64,000 bases of DNA. It comes from Oceanibacterium hippocampi. Lineage in GTDB: Bacteria > Pseudomonadota > Alphaproteobacteria > Sneathiellales > Sneathiellaceae. The stretch lies in assembly GCF_900172325.1 (NCBI RefSeq), contig NZ_FWFR01000002.1, positions 806,001-870,000 of the forward strand. The letters are read 5' to 3'. A model generated the notes under the pieces. The model was not told the origin of the DNA. It worked only from the letters and a program-made list of their open reading frames with translations, and did not search any database. Positions 25,636 through 34,928 of this stretch are shown here, one piece after another (the stretch's first letter is position 1; each line of letters starts with the position of its first letter). Both the position numbers and the translations under genes were made by a program.

Positions 25636-28199
25636 TTGGTCGTCTCCCGGTTCCCGGTTGCGCGAAGAGCCGGCGCATCGAGGCGGTCCTGACAGGTTCC
25701 CGATGATCTGCCCGTGGAATCAGCCCCTTCTTGCCGGGAAAGCGCGGTGTCAATGACCGTCTTCAGATGGCGGTCGTCCCAACTTTTCGGGCCGGACGAC
25801 GCTGCCGGGTTGGCCGGTCGCGTCACCAGGCGCCACGGGCGCCCGGCAATCCTTTCAAGCTGCGGGGCGAGCCATTGGAAATACCCCATGTTCTCGGGTT
25901 CTTCCTGGGCCCAGATCAGCTCGGCGTCCGGGTAGAGGGCCAGCAGGGCGGCAAGCGCGGCTTCGGGAAAGGGATAGAACTGCTCGAGCCGCAGCAGCGT
26001 GACATCGCTGTCCTCGGCCTCGAGCAGGACCGCGAGTTTGCCGCTGGACATGACAACATGCTTGCCATCGCCCTTCCGCTCGATGACGGGCGCAAACCCG
26101 GCGCTGAACTCCGACAACTCGGACCTGGCGGCGGGATGGCGCAGAAGGGCTTTCGGAGCGAGTACGACCAGGGGCTTCCGCCAATCGGCGAGAACCTGCC
26201 GCCGCAGCGCATGAAAGAAATTGGCCGGAGTCGACGGGTTCATTACCTGGATGTTGTTGCGCGCGCAGGCCATCAGCAGACGCTCCGGATGGGCCGTCGC
26301 GTGATCGGGACCTCCGCCGTCGATGCCGTGCGGCAGCAACATGACCAGGTTGCTTTCCAGCAACCAGCGATCTTCACCGCAGACGATGAACTGATCGAAG
26401 ATCGCCTGACAGACGTTCAGGAAATCCCCGAACTGCGCCTCCCAGATCGTGAGTCCGGAAGGCTTGCCGGTGCTGTAGCCATACTCGAAGCCAAGCACCG
26501 CATTCTCGATCAGGGGCGTGTTGTGGATCTGCGGACGCGTGCCGATACCATCGAAGACGAAGTGGACGTCGTCGCTTCGATTGCAGTGGATATACAGGTT
26601 CCGTTGCGAGAACGCGCCGCGCGCCGTGTCCTGCCCGCCGAAGCGGACGGCGCAGCCTTCGGCCGCCAGGGACGCGATGGCCAAAGCCTCGGCCGTGGCC
26701 CAGTCGATGCCGCTGCCACTCGCCAACGCCTCACGACGCTGGTGCAGGAAACGCCCGGTCTTGGGATGCAGCGCGATATGCCCGGGCACACGGGTCAGTC
26801 GCAACCCCAAATCGCGCAGCACGTCGGCCGGCAGGCCTGTTCGGACCGAGGCCGACATGCGCCGGTTGATGTCCGCGCGCAGGCCGACAGGCGCCGGCGG
26901 CACGTTGGGACGCCACGCTTTCGCCCGGTCGAATGCCTTGTCGAGCGCGCTCTCGAGGTCGCCCAGGTCGGGTTCCAACCCGTGCGCGATCGCCAGCCGT
27001 CGCGACAGCGGCGTCATCTCGTCGATTCGCCGATACATGCGCGGCTGCGTGAACCTCGGCTCGTCGATCTCGTTGTGCCCGCGCCGACGGTAGGCGATGC
27101 ATTCCACCACCACATCGGCCTTGAAGCGGTTGCGATATGCAGCCGCGACCCTTGCCGCCCGGCACAATGCGTCGGGGTCCTCGCCGTTCACGTGCAGGAT
27201 CGGCGCCTCGACCAGCTTGGCGTAATCCGTGCAACTCCGCGACGTGCGCGCATCGCGCATGTCGGTGGTGAAACCGATCTGGTTGTTCAGAACCAGATGC
27301 ACCGTGCCCCCGACCGAGAAGGCCGGCAGCTCGGAGAGTTGGAGCAGCTCGCCATTCACCCCCTGCCCCGCGAAGGCTGCGTCCGTGTGCAGCGCGACCG
27401 ACAGTATTTCCCGACCGTTCTCCATGGCCGCCCTTGCCCGACCGAGGGCCACGGGTGCGACGATGGAAAGATGCGACGGATGCGGCGCGATCCAGACCCG
27501 GGGCCCGATCGGTGACAGGCCGTGCCAGCCGAGGTGATAGGGGCTGTCCGACGACGCGCCATAGTCGTGCGGGAATTCCGGCACGCCCTGGGCATCAGCG
27601 ATCACCTGGGCCAGCGGCTTGCCGAACAGAAGCGCCATCTGGGTCAGGCGTCCGCGATGCATGCCGCCGACATAGACGTCGGACTGGCCGGCCTCGTGCG
27701 CCGCTCGCAGGACTTCGCCTGCCAGCACCAGGAGCCCTTCGGCGCCGGCAAGGCCGAAGGTCTTGGCTGTCGGCATACGCCTGTAGCAGGTATCCTCGAA
27801 CAGTTCCGCCTGCGCGATCAGGTCGATAGCCCGCTGGAGATCGGCGGGCGGGTGCGCCGTTTCAGCCTGGCTCACCAGCCAGTCGCGCCGTTCGGCATTC
27901 TGGATATGGCCGATTTCCCAGCCGATCCTGCGGCAATAGGTCTGCCGCAGGGGCTCGGCGTCCTCGGGCAGGAAGCCATAGCCGCCGGGGGAAAGCTGCG
28001 GCGGCTGGCCGCGCGGAGCCAACGAAAGCGGGTCAAGATCCGCGGCCAGCCAGCCCCAGCGGCGGTAGGCTTCGGCCATCGCCTCAAATGCCGCGCGGCG
28101 CGAGATCTCGTTCATCGCCGCCTCGACCGCCGACGGGTCGCCCGCGCCAAGCGGGGCACTGGAATAATACGACTTCCTGCCTGTTCTCATCTCGCGCAA
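25632..28199 (-). CDS. Divergent 2-oxoglutarate dehydrogenase E1-like thiamine-diphosphate enzyme
   Basis: 855 residues, shorter than the usual 930-980 of SucA/OdhA E1. Conserved E1 features are HRGRL (His181), HLSIV (His243), HTDAAFAGQG with the diphosphate-binding Asp273, NNQIGFTT (Asn306), RRRGHNEIDEP (His375) and EAQFGDFLN in the second half. The missing part is the N-terminal tail that, in known E1 proteins, contacts the E2 core. The protein begins almost directly at the helix holding NLDPLSL-like DLDPLSL. No E2 or E3 gene is adjacent. It may be a free 2-oxo-acid decarboxylase or carboligase rather than the TCA-cycle subunit. Confidence 0.85.
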   Translation of the reverse strand: MREMRTGRKSYYSSAPLGAGDPSAVEAAMNEISRRAAFEAMAEAYRRWGWLAADLDPLSLAPRGQPPQLSPGGYGFLPEDAEPLRQTYCRRIGWEIGHIQNAERRDWLVSQAETAHPPADLQRAIDLIAQAELFEDTCYRRMPTAKTFGLAGAEGLLVLAGEVLRAAHEAGQSDVYVGGMHRGRLTQMALLFGKPLAQVIADAQGVPEFPHDYGASSDSPYHLGWHGLSPIGPRVWIAPHPSHLSIVAPVALGRARAAMENGREILSVALHTDAAFAGQGVNGELLQLSELPAFSVGGTVHLVLNNQIGFTTDMRDARTSRSCTDYAKLVEAPILHVNGEDPDALCRAARVAAAYRNRFKADVVVECIAYRRRGHNEIDEPRFTQPRMYRRIDEMTPLSRRLAIAHGLEPDLGDLESALDKAFDRAKAWRPNVPPAPVGLRADINRRMSASVRTGLPADVLRDLGLRLTRVPGHIALHPKTGRFLHQRREALASGSGIDWATAEALAIASLAAEGCAVRFGGQDTARGAFSQRNLYIHCNRSDDVHFVFDGIGTRPQIHNTPLIENAVLGFEYGYSTGKPSGLTIWEAQFGDFLNVCQAIFDQFIVCGEDRWLLESNLVMLLPHGIDGGGPDHATAHPERLLMACARNNIQVMNPSTPANFFHALRRQVLADWRKPLVVLAPKALLRHPAARSELSEFSAGFAPVIERKGDGKHVVMSSGKLAVLLEAEDSDVTLLRLEQFYPFPEAALAALLALYPDAELIWAQEEPENMGYFQWLAPQLERIAGRPWRLVTRPANPAASSGPKSWDDRHLKTVIDTALSRQEGADSTGRSSGTCQDRLDAPALRATGNRETTK

Positions 28200-28364
28200 T
28201 CTTGTCCCGCCCGGCCGGGCTGCGTACGGCAGGCAAGCTTATGCATCCAACCGCCCGGTCACCAAAAGGTTTCTGGAACGTTCGGGTCGGCCTGGATTCC
28301 TACCTGAGCGCTTGCCTGGGCTGCGACGGGCTCGACCATCCCGCCTGACGGCGCGATCCGGCAT

Positions 28365-29747
28365 TCATTCCGTCAACGCGTCGGCCCCGGCGAGACGGCC
28401 CATGACGATCGCCGACAGGAGCCCGTTCCCGGAAAGGTAGCCCGCGTCGCCGGAACCCGAGACGCCGCAGGCCGCGCCGCCGGCGGCCCAGAGATTGGGC
28501 AGGAACGTGCCCTCGGCCGCCCGCACCCTGCCCGCGACATTGGTCTCGAGCCCGCCCTGCGTATGGAACAGCGCGCCGGTGACCTGTACCGCACAGTAGG
28601 GGGCGGCGAGTTGCGCGACACCCGCCAACCGGCGGCCGAACGGATCCGGCCCGTCACCGCGCTTTCCCGCCTCGAACGTCCGCATCGTTTCCGCCAGCGC
28701 GTCGGCCGGCAAGTGAAGGCGCGCCGCCAGGTCCGCCGGACTGTCCGCCCGATGCACGGCGCCCTGCCCCTCCGCGTCGCGGAAATCGGCAAACTGCCGG
28801 GCAATGCCGGCGATACGCTCGTCGAAGATCGCGAACGCCCGGCCTTCCGGTTGCGCGAGCACGGCGCAGGCCGCCTCCGAATAGCCCAGTGCCTCGTTCC
28901 AGAAACGGTGGCCTTCGATATTGACCTGGCAGCCGCCCTGCGTGATGACCGCCCAGGTGATCAGGATCCCGTGTGGATGGGCAACATTGCCGTGGCCCTG
29001 GAAGGCGCCGGGATAACGGATCCGGGCACCGATCTGCTCGCCCCAGAGCATCGCGTCGCCCTGGTTCCCGGCGTGCCCGAAATAGAGCGCATCGGCAATC
29101 GCCGGCAGGTGGCGGCGAACCATGCCCGCGTTGCCACCGAACCCGTTGCAGGCGAGGATCAGCCTCCCGCAACCGATCGCCTCGACCGTTCCGTCCGGCC
29201 GGGTGATCTCGACCCCGTGCACCCGGCGCCCGGCATCGACATGCAGCCCGGTTACCGGCGCGGAGCAGACGATATCGATCCCGCGGGACTGGGCGGCATT
29301 GCGCAGACCGTCGACCAGTTCCTGTCCGGTTCGCCCCGGCAGTCCATGCATGCGGCGCCGCGAATGACCGGGATAGTCGAAGTCATGGACCAGGCTGAAT
29401 TCGAGTCCGAAGGTTTCGTGCAGCCATTCGATGCTCGGTCCGGCCGCCTCGGCCAGTCCGGCGACCAGTTCGGGATCGTTCTCACCGGCAGCCTTGCGCT
29501 GGATGTCGGCGGCGAACAGCGCGGCACTGTCCCTGATCCCGGCCGCTTTCTGGAAATGCGTGGCCGGCGCCGGGATCAGGCCCGCCGATAGCGCGGTCGA
29601 CCCGGACGGCACCGCATCGCGCTCCAGCACCAGCACTTCCTGGCCTGCCTCGGCGGCTGCCAGGGCCGCCGTCATGCCGCAGGCGCCGGCTCCCACGATC
29701 AGCGTTTCAACGGTCAAATCGTATCGCTCTGCCGGTGTCCGGATCAT
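28365..29747 (-). CDS. FAD-dependent oxidoreductase (fumarate reductase/ketosteroid dehydrogenase-like flavoprotein)
   Basis: 460 residues with an N-terminal FAD Rossmann motif (GAGACGMTAALAAAEAGQEVLVLERD-type, quoted here only in part: GAGACGMTAA). A C-terminal FAD segment (NLWAAGGAACGVSGSG, GYLSGNGL) matches the fumarate-reductase/succinate-dehydrogenase flavoprotein family. No signal peptide or haem motif is seen, so it is a soluble cytoplasmic enzyme. It lies 165 bp upstream of the E1-like gene on the same strand and may belong to one catabolic unit. Substrate is unknown. Confidence 0.88.
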   Translation of the reverse strand: MIRTPAERYDLTVETLIVGAGACGMTAALAAAEAGQEVLVLERDAVPSGSTALSAGLIPAPATHFQKAAGIRDSAALFAADIQRKAAGENDPELVAGLAEAAGPSIEWLHETFGLEFSLVHDFDYPGHSRRRMHGLPGRTGQELVDGLRNAAQSRGIDIVCSAPVTGLHVDAGRRVHGVEITRPDGTVEAIGCGRLILACNGFGGNAGMVRRHLPAIADALYFGHAGNQGDAMLWGEQIGARIRYPGAFQGHGNVAHPHGILITWAVITQGGCQVNIEGHRFWNEALGYSEAACAVLAQPEGRAFAIFDERIAGIARQFADFRDAEGQGAVHRADSPADLAARLHLPADALAETMRTFEAGKRGDGPDPFGRRLAGVAQLAAPYCAVQVTGALFHTQGGLETNVAGRVRAAEGTFLPNLWAAGGAACGVSGSGDAGYLSGNGLLSAIVMGRLAGADALTE

Positions 29748-29839
29748 TGTCGCACTCGCTCTTCGGGAACACCCCGGGCTCGCGGGCAGACCACAACGGC
29801 CACTTCATGCCCGGACCCTGTCTATTCCAGCACATTCAT

Positions 29840-29867
29840 TTGTCTGAAAAATATACACATATATGAT
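29840..29867 (+). promoter_or_regulatory. Candidate sigma-70 promoter of the GntR/UTRA gene
   Basis: TTGTCT (29840-29845) and TATGAT (29862-29867) are separated by 16 bp in an AT-rich island between divergent genes. The predicted start lies about 45 bp before the GTG at 29921. Alternating TATACACATATATG inside the spacer could hold the regulator's own operator. Confidence 0.55.
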
Positions 29868-29920
29868 CGACTTATGATAGGTATGGTTTCAGGCAATCGC
29901 CGGGATGCAGGAGAGTAGCA

Positions 29921-30721
29921 GTGGCTGCGGGGGCGACCATTTCAACGACGGGTGCGAAGGTCCAGCGCGTTTATCTTGTCCTGCAGGACGAGATCATGCG
30001 CGGCGCACGCCCCGTCGGCTCGCTTCTGCCCGGTGAACCGCGTCTTGCCGAGATTTATGGCGTGTCACGGGTGACCGTTCGCGGGGCGCTGGAACGACTT
30101 TCCCATGAAGGACTGATCAAGAGGCGCGTGGGCGCCGGCACCGTTGTCTGCGGTCCGGCCGTTCCGCAAACGGACATTTCCGCGGATTTCGCGACACTCA
30201 TGCCGCAGATCGTCCAGATGGGGAAGGAGACCCAGGCGCGCCTGCTGACATTCGCCTATATCGAGGCGCCCAACATCATCGCCGAGGCGCTTCGGATCGA
30301 TCCCGGCGCCATGGTCCAGAAAGCGGTGCGGCTTCGCCTGATATCCGGGCAGCCTTTCTCGCATCTGACCACCCATGTCGCGGAAGACATCGCTCGCCGT
30401 TATTCCGAGGCGGATCTCGCGACGACGCCCCTCTTCCGCCTGATCGAGCGGTCCGGGGTTGTCGTCGATCATGCCAGCCAGTCCATATCGGCGACACTTG
30501 CCGGCCCGGATGTCGCGCAAGCCCTCGATGTCGTCGTTGGCGCGCCCCTGATCTCCCTGGTCCGCATCGTTTACGACAGTTCGGGTCGGGGTATCGAGCA
30601 TCTGAGCGCCCTCTACCGCCCGGATCGGTTCCGCCTGGAAATGACGCTGAACCGGATCGGCAAGAGCGATGCGAGGGAATGGGCGCCGGCCATCTCGAAC
30701 ACGGGGAGCGGCGCGCGGTGA
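29921..30721 (+). CDS. GntR-family regulator, HutC/UTRA class
   Basis: 266 residues from a GTG with AGGAG 8 nt upstream. An N-terminal winged helix (about 14-80: RLAEIYGVSRVTVRGALERLSHEGLIKRR) is joined to a C-terminal UTRA ligand-binding domain (about 100-245: LEIDPGAMVQKAVRLRL-like and HLSALYRPDRFRLEM). UTRA regulators usually repress genes for uptake and breakdown of their ligand. It lies between the divergent flavoprotein gene and the downstream spermidine/putrescine-type importer, both possible targets. Confidence 0.92.
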   Translation: MAAGATISTTGAKVQRVYLVLQDEIMRGARPVGSLLPGEPRLAEIYGVSRVTVRGALERLSHEGLIKRRVGAGTVVCGPAVPQTDISADFATLMPQIVQMGKETQARLLTFAYIEAPNIIAEALRIDPGAMVQKAVRLRLISGQPFSHLTTHVAEDIARRYSEADLATTPLFRLIERSGVVVDHASQSISATLAGPDVAQALDVVVGAPLISLVRIVYDSSGRGIEHLSALYRPDRFRLEMTLNRIGKSDAREWAPAISNTGSGAR

Positions 30722-30904
30722 AGATGCTTTCGCGCGCAGCGTCACCCGTGACACGCAATTCCCTCCTCGTCCCACCCGATGACGGGGGAACCGGCAAGGA
30801 CCGCCGGACGCATCTCGAAGCCATGAAATCGCGGCTTTGAGCCCCGCCCCCGATCAATCGGGAACATCGACAATGAAATCACCCGCACCGAACAGGAGAG
30901 AGCA

Positions 30905-31963
30905 ATGGAGGAAAAATTGAAATTATTTCAACGTATGGTGGTCGGTTGTGCCGCGGCACTGCTGGCAGGAACGGCGACAATTGCCCCCGCGGCGGCCGAG
31001 GGCGAGGTCATCATCGCGGTCGGCGGCGGCCTGTTCGAGCGTGGCCTGAGCGAGAACATCGCGACGGCCTTCACGCGCGAAACCGGCATCAATGTCCGTT
31101 TCGTCGCCGCGAGCCCGGGCGAGCGTTCCGCGCGGGTCAAGGCCATGGCCGAGGCCGACCGCTTCGAGTGGGACATCGTGCTGTCCTCCGAACGCCACGC
31201 GCGGCTGCTGTCCGAACATCTGATGGAGGATGTCTGCGAAAAGGCGGACGTCGCCGGCAAGGTCGTCGATGGCGGCTGCAAGAGCTTCGGCGTGCTCGGA
31301 ATCGTCGGCGGCTTGCCGCTGGTGTACCGCGCCGACAAGTTCGACGGCAAGAAGATGACCGGGTGGGCCGACTTCTTCGATCCGGAAGGCTTCCCCGGAC
31401 CGCGCGGCCTGCCCAACTACGGCAGCCCTCTCGTGGTCATCGCGCCGGCCCTGCTGGCCGATGGCGTCCCGGCCGACAAGCTCTATCCGATCGACTTCGA
31501 CCGGGCCTTCGCCGTGCTCGACCGCATCAAGCCGGAAATCGCGGTCTGGTGGCGTTCGGGCGACCAGAGCCAGCAGATCTTCCGTTCGGAGGAGGCGATC
31601 GCGGGTCAGCTCTGGGGCGGTCGTGCCCTCGGCCTGGTCGGTGAAGGCATGCCGCTTGAGGTGATCTGGGACGGCGCTCCCGCCGATGAAGCCTACTGGG
31701 TCGTCCTGAAGAAGGGCCCGAACCAGGCCAATGCGGTGAAGTTCCTGAACCACTATTTCAGCAGCACCGACGGCCATTCCGAGTTCTACGCCATGACCAA
31801 CTGGGACACCGCCAACCGGGCCTATCTCGAGGGCATTCCGGCCGGCGAGAGCAGCGGCCATCCCGGTCTCTTCGTCAGCAAGATGCTCAAGGAAGACTAC
31901 GACTGGAGCGTTCCCAACGCGGACGAGACCCTGACCCGCTGGAACGAGTGGCTGTCGCGTTGA
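30905..31963 (+). CDS. ABC importer substrate-binding protein (PotD/PotF-like)
   Basis: 352 residues with a signal peptide (MVVGCAAALLAGTATIAPAAA, cleavage near residue 31). The fold is that of family-1 extracellular solute-binding proteins for polyamines, iron or other small cations (VIIAVGGGLFERGLSENIATAF at the mature start). AGGAG is about 7 nt before the ATG. It is the first gene of a complete importer operon (binding protein, ATPase, two permeases) followed by an amidohydrolase. The ligand is unknown. Confidence 0.92.
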   Translation: MEEKLKLFQRMVVGCAAALLAGTATIAPAAAEGEVIIAVGGGLFERGLSENIATAFTRETGINVRFVAASPGERSARVKAMAEADRFEWDIVLSSERHARLLSEHLMEDVCEKADVAGKVVDGGCKSFGVLGIVGGLPLVYRADKFDGKKMTGWADFFDPEGFPGPRGLPNYGSPLVVIAPALLADGVPADKLYPIDFDRAFAVLDRIKPEIAVWWRSGDQSQQIFRSEEAIAGQLWGGRALGLVGEGMPLEVIWDGAPADEAYWVVLKKGPNQANAVKFLNHYFSSTDGHSEFYAMTNWDTANRAYLEGIPAGESSGHPGLFVSKMLKEDYDWSVPNADETLTRWNEWLSR

Positions 31964-31978
31964 TGCGCGCCTGAACGG

Positions 31979-32016
31979 CTGCCGGTCGTCGCGCAGGTCC
32001 GCGCGGCGGCCGGCAG
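31979..32016 (+). other. Intercistronic hairpin between binding-protein and ATPase genes
   Basis: Sixteen bases (31979-31994) pair with 32001-32016 around a 6-nt loop, with only two G-T wobbles. The stem begins 15 nt after the binding-protein stop and has no T-run. It probably protects or attenuates the transcript so that the binding protein is made in excess, a common arrangement in such operons. That role is inference. Confidence 0.6.
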
Positions 32017-32052
32017 GTCTCCCAATTCGAGGCTAGTTGTAAGGATCGAATC

Positions 32053-33171
32053 GTGCCCGATCTCGCCACGTCCCAGACCAGTCGCGGAGCGTCGCTCGAT
32101 GTCCGCGACGTCTCCAAATCCTATGGCGATGTCAAAGCCGTCCGCGACATCTCGCTGTTCGTGAAGGCCGGCGAATTCGTCTCGCTGCTCGGGCCATCGG
32201 GATCCGGCAAGACGACGCTGCTGATGATGATCGCGGGCTTCGAGTATCCCGACGCCGGTGTCATCGAGGTCGGCGGACAGGACATGACCTACGTCGAACC
32301 CAACCGCCGGAATATCGGCATGGTGTTCCAGCGCTATGCGCTGTTTCCGCACATGACCGTCGCGGGCAATGTCGCGTTCTCGCTGCGTATGCGGCGCGTG
32401 CCGCGCAACACGATCGATGAAAGGGTCCGTCAGGCGCTCGCCATGGTCCGGCTGAGCGACTACGGGCACCGCCGCCCAGACCAGCTTTCCGGCGGCCAGC
32501 AGCAGCGCGTCGCCGTCGCCCGGGCGACCGTCTTCGATCCGCCGATGATCCTCATGGACGAACCGCTCGGTGCGCTCGACAAGAAGCTCCGGGAACAGTT
32601 GCAGATCGAGATCAAGGCGCTGCAGCGCGAACTCGGCGCAACCGTGATCTACGTGACCCACGACCAGCAGGAAGCGCTCACGATGTCCGATCGTGTGGCG
32701 GTCATGAACAACGGCCGGATCGAGCAGCTGTCGTCGCCGAAGGAACTCTACGAGAAGCCGCAGAGCGTTTTCGTCGCCGACTTCGTGGGCGATACCAACC
32801 TTCTGACCGGGACCGTCGTCGACATCGGGAACGGCATCGCCTCCCTCGATATCGGCAACGGGAACCGCGTCCAGGGCGCGGTCGCGCGCGAATCCGGCGC
32901 GGGCATCGCGGTCGGCGATACCACGACCCTCTCCGTTCGCCCGGAACGCGCCTTTCTCGAGGCCGGAAGCCCGCAGGGTCTTTCGATCACCTGCGTCGAC
33001 GAGATCTATACCGGGCACGACCTGCTCATCGTCGGTCGCCTCGACACCGGAGCGACGTTCCGCATTCGCACCAAGACCCCCGATGCCGCACCGGCCAGCG
33101 GCGATCGCCTGCCCGTCGCCTGGCGCCCCGAGGACGCCGTGGTGTTCCCGGGCAAGGCGCCGGAGGCGTAA
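32053..33171 (+). CDS. ABC importer ATPase (PotA-like)
   Basis: 372 residues from a GTG. The ABC domain (about 1-240) has Walker [11 protein letters not shown]-loop [12 protein letters not shown], signature [12 protein letters not shown], Walker [12 protein letters not shown] and switch His in [12 protein letters not shown]-terminal TOBE domain (about 280-365) is usual for PotA/FbpC-type proteins. It energises import by the permeases encoded directly downstream. Confidence 0.95.
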   Translation: MPDLATSQTSRGASLDVRDVSKSYGDVKAVRDISLFVKAGEFVSLLGPSGSGKTTLLMMIAGFEYPDAGVIEVGGQDMTYVEPNRRNIGMVFQRYALFPHMTVAGNVAFSLRMRRVPRNTIDERVRQALAMVRLSDYGHRRPDQLSGGQQQRVAVARATVFDPPMILMDEPLGALDKKLREQLQIEIKALQRELGATVIYVTHDQQEALTMSDRVAVMNNGRIEQLSSPKELYEKPQSVFVADFVGDTNLLTGTVVDIGNGIASLDIGNGNRVQGAVARESGAGIAVGDTTTLSVRPERAFLEAGSPQGLSITCVDEIYTGHDLLIVGRLDTGATFRIRTKTPDAAPASGDRLPVAWRPEDAVVFPGKAPEA

Positions 33172-33174
33172 GCG

Positions 33175-34023
33175 ATGAGCACCAACAGTTCCGCGCTGGG
33201 CCGGACGCCGGCCTTCCTGATGCTCCTGCCGTTGATCGCGGTCCTGTGCTTCGCTGTCTTCTGGCCAGTCGCAAACCTGCTGGGCCGGAGTTTCTTCGCG
33301 CCCGACTTCACGCTCCAGTATTACGAGACGATCGTTTCCGAGCCGCTTTACTGGCGCGTCTTCATCCGCACGTTCTGGATCAGCGCGCTTTGCTGCATCC
33401 TCTGCCTGCTGATCGGCTTTCCCATCGCCTATGCCATGGCCCGGACAAGCGCGTGGCGCGCCCTGCTGATCGCCGCCTGTGTCCTCGGCCCGCTGTGGAC
33501 GTCGATCCTGGTGCGCTCCTACGCGTGGATTTTCCTCCTTCAGCGCAACGGCGTCGTGAACGACCTGCTGATCGACATGGGCCTGATCGAAACACGCCTG
33601 CGCATGCTCTATACCGAAGGCGCCGTACTGGTCGCCATGACCCACGTCCTCCTGCCGTTCATGATCCTGCCGATCTTCTCGACGATCCGGGCGATCCCGA
33701 CGGACCTGGAGCGGTCGGCGCGGAACCTGGGGGCCGGCCGCTTCCGGGCCTTCCTGACGATAACGCTGCCGCTCAGCCTTCCGGGCGTCTCGGCCGGCGT
33801 ACTGTTCGTCTTCATCCTGGCGATCGGCTTCTACATCACGCCGGCGCTGGTCGGCGGCCCGCGAACGCTGATGATCGGCACCCTGATCGCGCAGCAGATA
33901 ACCGAGCTTCTGAACTGGCCTCTCGCCGGCGCGATCTCGCTGCTTCTGCTCGCCGTCAGTATCGCAACGGCGCTGATCTTCCAGCGCGCGCTTTCGGTCG
34001 GAAGGATCGTCGGCAATGACTAG
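33175..34023 (+). CDS. ABC importer permease (PotB-like)
   Basis: 282 residues with about six membrane segments. The EAA loop is ERSARNLGAGRFRAFLTITLPLSLPGV. It starts 3 bp after the ATPase stop and overlaps the next permease by 8 bp, so the genes are tightly coupled. It is one half of the heterodimeric channel. Confidence 0.94.
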   Translation: MSTNSSALGRTPAFLMLLPLIAVLCFAVFWPVANLLGRSFFAPDFTLQYYETIVSEPLYWRVFIRTFWISALCCILCLLIGFPIAYAMARTSAWRALLIAACVLGPLWTSILVRSYAWIFLLQRNGVVNDLLIDMGLIETRLRMLYTEGAVLVAMTHVLLPFMILPIFSTIRAIPTDLERSARNLGAGRFRAFLTITLPLSLPGVSAGVLFVFILAIGFYITPALVGGPRTLMIGTLIAQQITELLNWPLAGAISLLLLAVSIATALIFQRALSVGRIVGND

Positions 34024-34846
34024 TGCCCCCCGAACCAGCCGGCCCGTCGATGTCGGCCGTATCGCCTGGGTCGCCCTGCTCGTTCTGCTACTCAGCTTCC
34101 TGATCGTGCCGATCTTCATCATCGTGCCGATCTCGTTCGGATCGGAACGGTTCCTGCAGTTCCCGCCGCGCGACCTGACACTCTACTGGTACGGGAAATT
34201 CTTCACCGATCCCGACTGGCAGGCGGCAACGCTGTTCAGCCTGAAAGTCGCGGCGATCACCATGCTCAGTGCCGTTGTCGTCGGCACGCTGGCGGCCGTC
34301 GCCATGGTGCGCGGCTTCAAGTCGGGCCAGCGCGCGGTGACCGCGCTCACCCTGACGCCGATCATCGTTCCGAACATCGTCCTCGGCGTCGCGCTCTATC
34401 TGAGCTATGCCCCGATCGGCCTGACCGGCACGCTCACGGGATTCGTCATCGCCCATACCTCGCTCGCGGTTCCCTTCGTCGTGCTGACGGTCTCCGCCGC
34501 GCTGCATCGGACGGACCCCGCCCTCGAACTCGCGGCGATCAACCTGGGCGCCAACAAGCTGACCGCGTTCGTGCTGATCACCTTGCCGCTGATCGCTCCG
34601 GCGATGGCGATCGCGGCGGTCTTCGCCTTCCTGGTCTCGTTCGACGAGGCGATCCTCTCGTTCTTCCTGTCCGGCGTTTCCAACAAGACGCTGCCACGCA
34701 TGCTCTTCGAGAATATCGATTTCGACATCTCGCCGCTGATCCCCGCGGTCGCAACGGTGCTGATGTCGGTGTCGCTCCTGCTGATGAGCAGCTCGCAGCT
34801 TCTGAAGCGGCGAAAGGGCAAGGTCGGGAACGGGGGCAGCGAATGA
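34016..34846 (+). CDS. ABC importer permease (PotC-like)
   Basis: 276 residues with about six membrane segments and the EAA loop LELAAINLGANKLTAFVLITLPLIAPAM. It is the second half of the channel. The C-terminus is basic (KRRKGKVGN) and cytoplasmic. The amidohydrolase gene follows after 82 bp and is likely in the same transcript. Confidence 0.94.
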   Translation: MTSAPRTSRPVDVGRIAWVALLVLLLSFLIVPIFIIVPISFGSERFLQFPPRDLTLYWYGKFFTDPDWQAATLFSLKVAAITMLSAVVVGTLAAVAMVRGFKSGQRAVTALTLTPIIVPNIVLGVALYLSYAPIGLTGTLTGFVIAHTSLAVPFVVLTVSAALHRTDPALELAAINLGANKLTAFVLITLPLIAPAMAIAAVFAFLVSFDEAILSFFLSGVSNKTLPRMLFENIDFDISPLIPAVATVLMSVSLLLMSSSQLLKRRKGKVGNGGSE

Positions 34847-34928
34847 CCGCGGGACGGAACCGCCGGCCTGTTTCCGAATATTATCGGCCGGCGTGCCCGA
34901 TGCCGCCGGCCCCGATGGGAGATGAACG

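Noticed and set aside
25731-27515. 594-codon plus-strand frame opposite the E1-like gene
   Set aside because: Antisense shadow; the minus strand carries conserved thiamine-enzyme motifs throughout.
28365-29747. Succinate dehydrogenase flavoprotein subunit (SdhA)
   Set aside because: At 460 residues it is shorter than SdhA and has no iron-sulfur or membrane subunit genes beside it; a general fumarate-reductase-like flavoprotein call is safer.
31897-34122. 741-codon minus-strand frame opposite the PotA/PotB-like genes
   Set aside because: Low-complexity Asp/Arg/His/Gln composition and no domain; the plus strand holds well-conserved ABC transporter genes.
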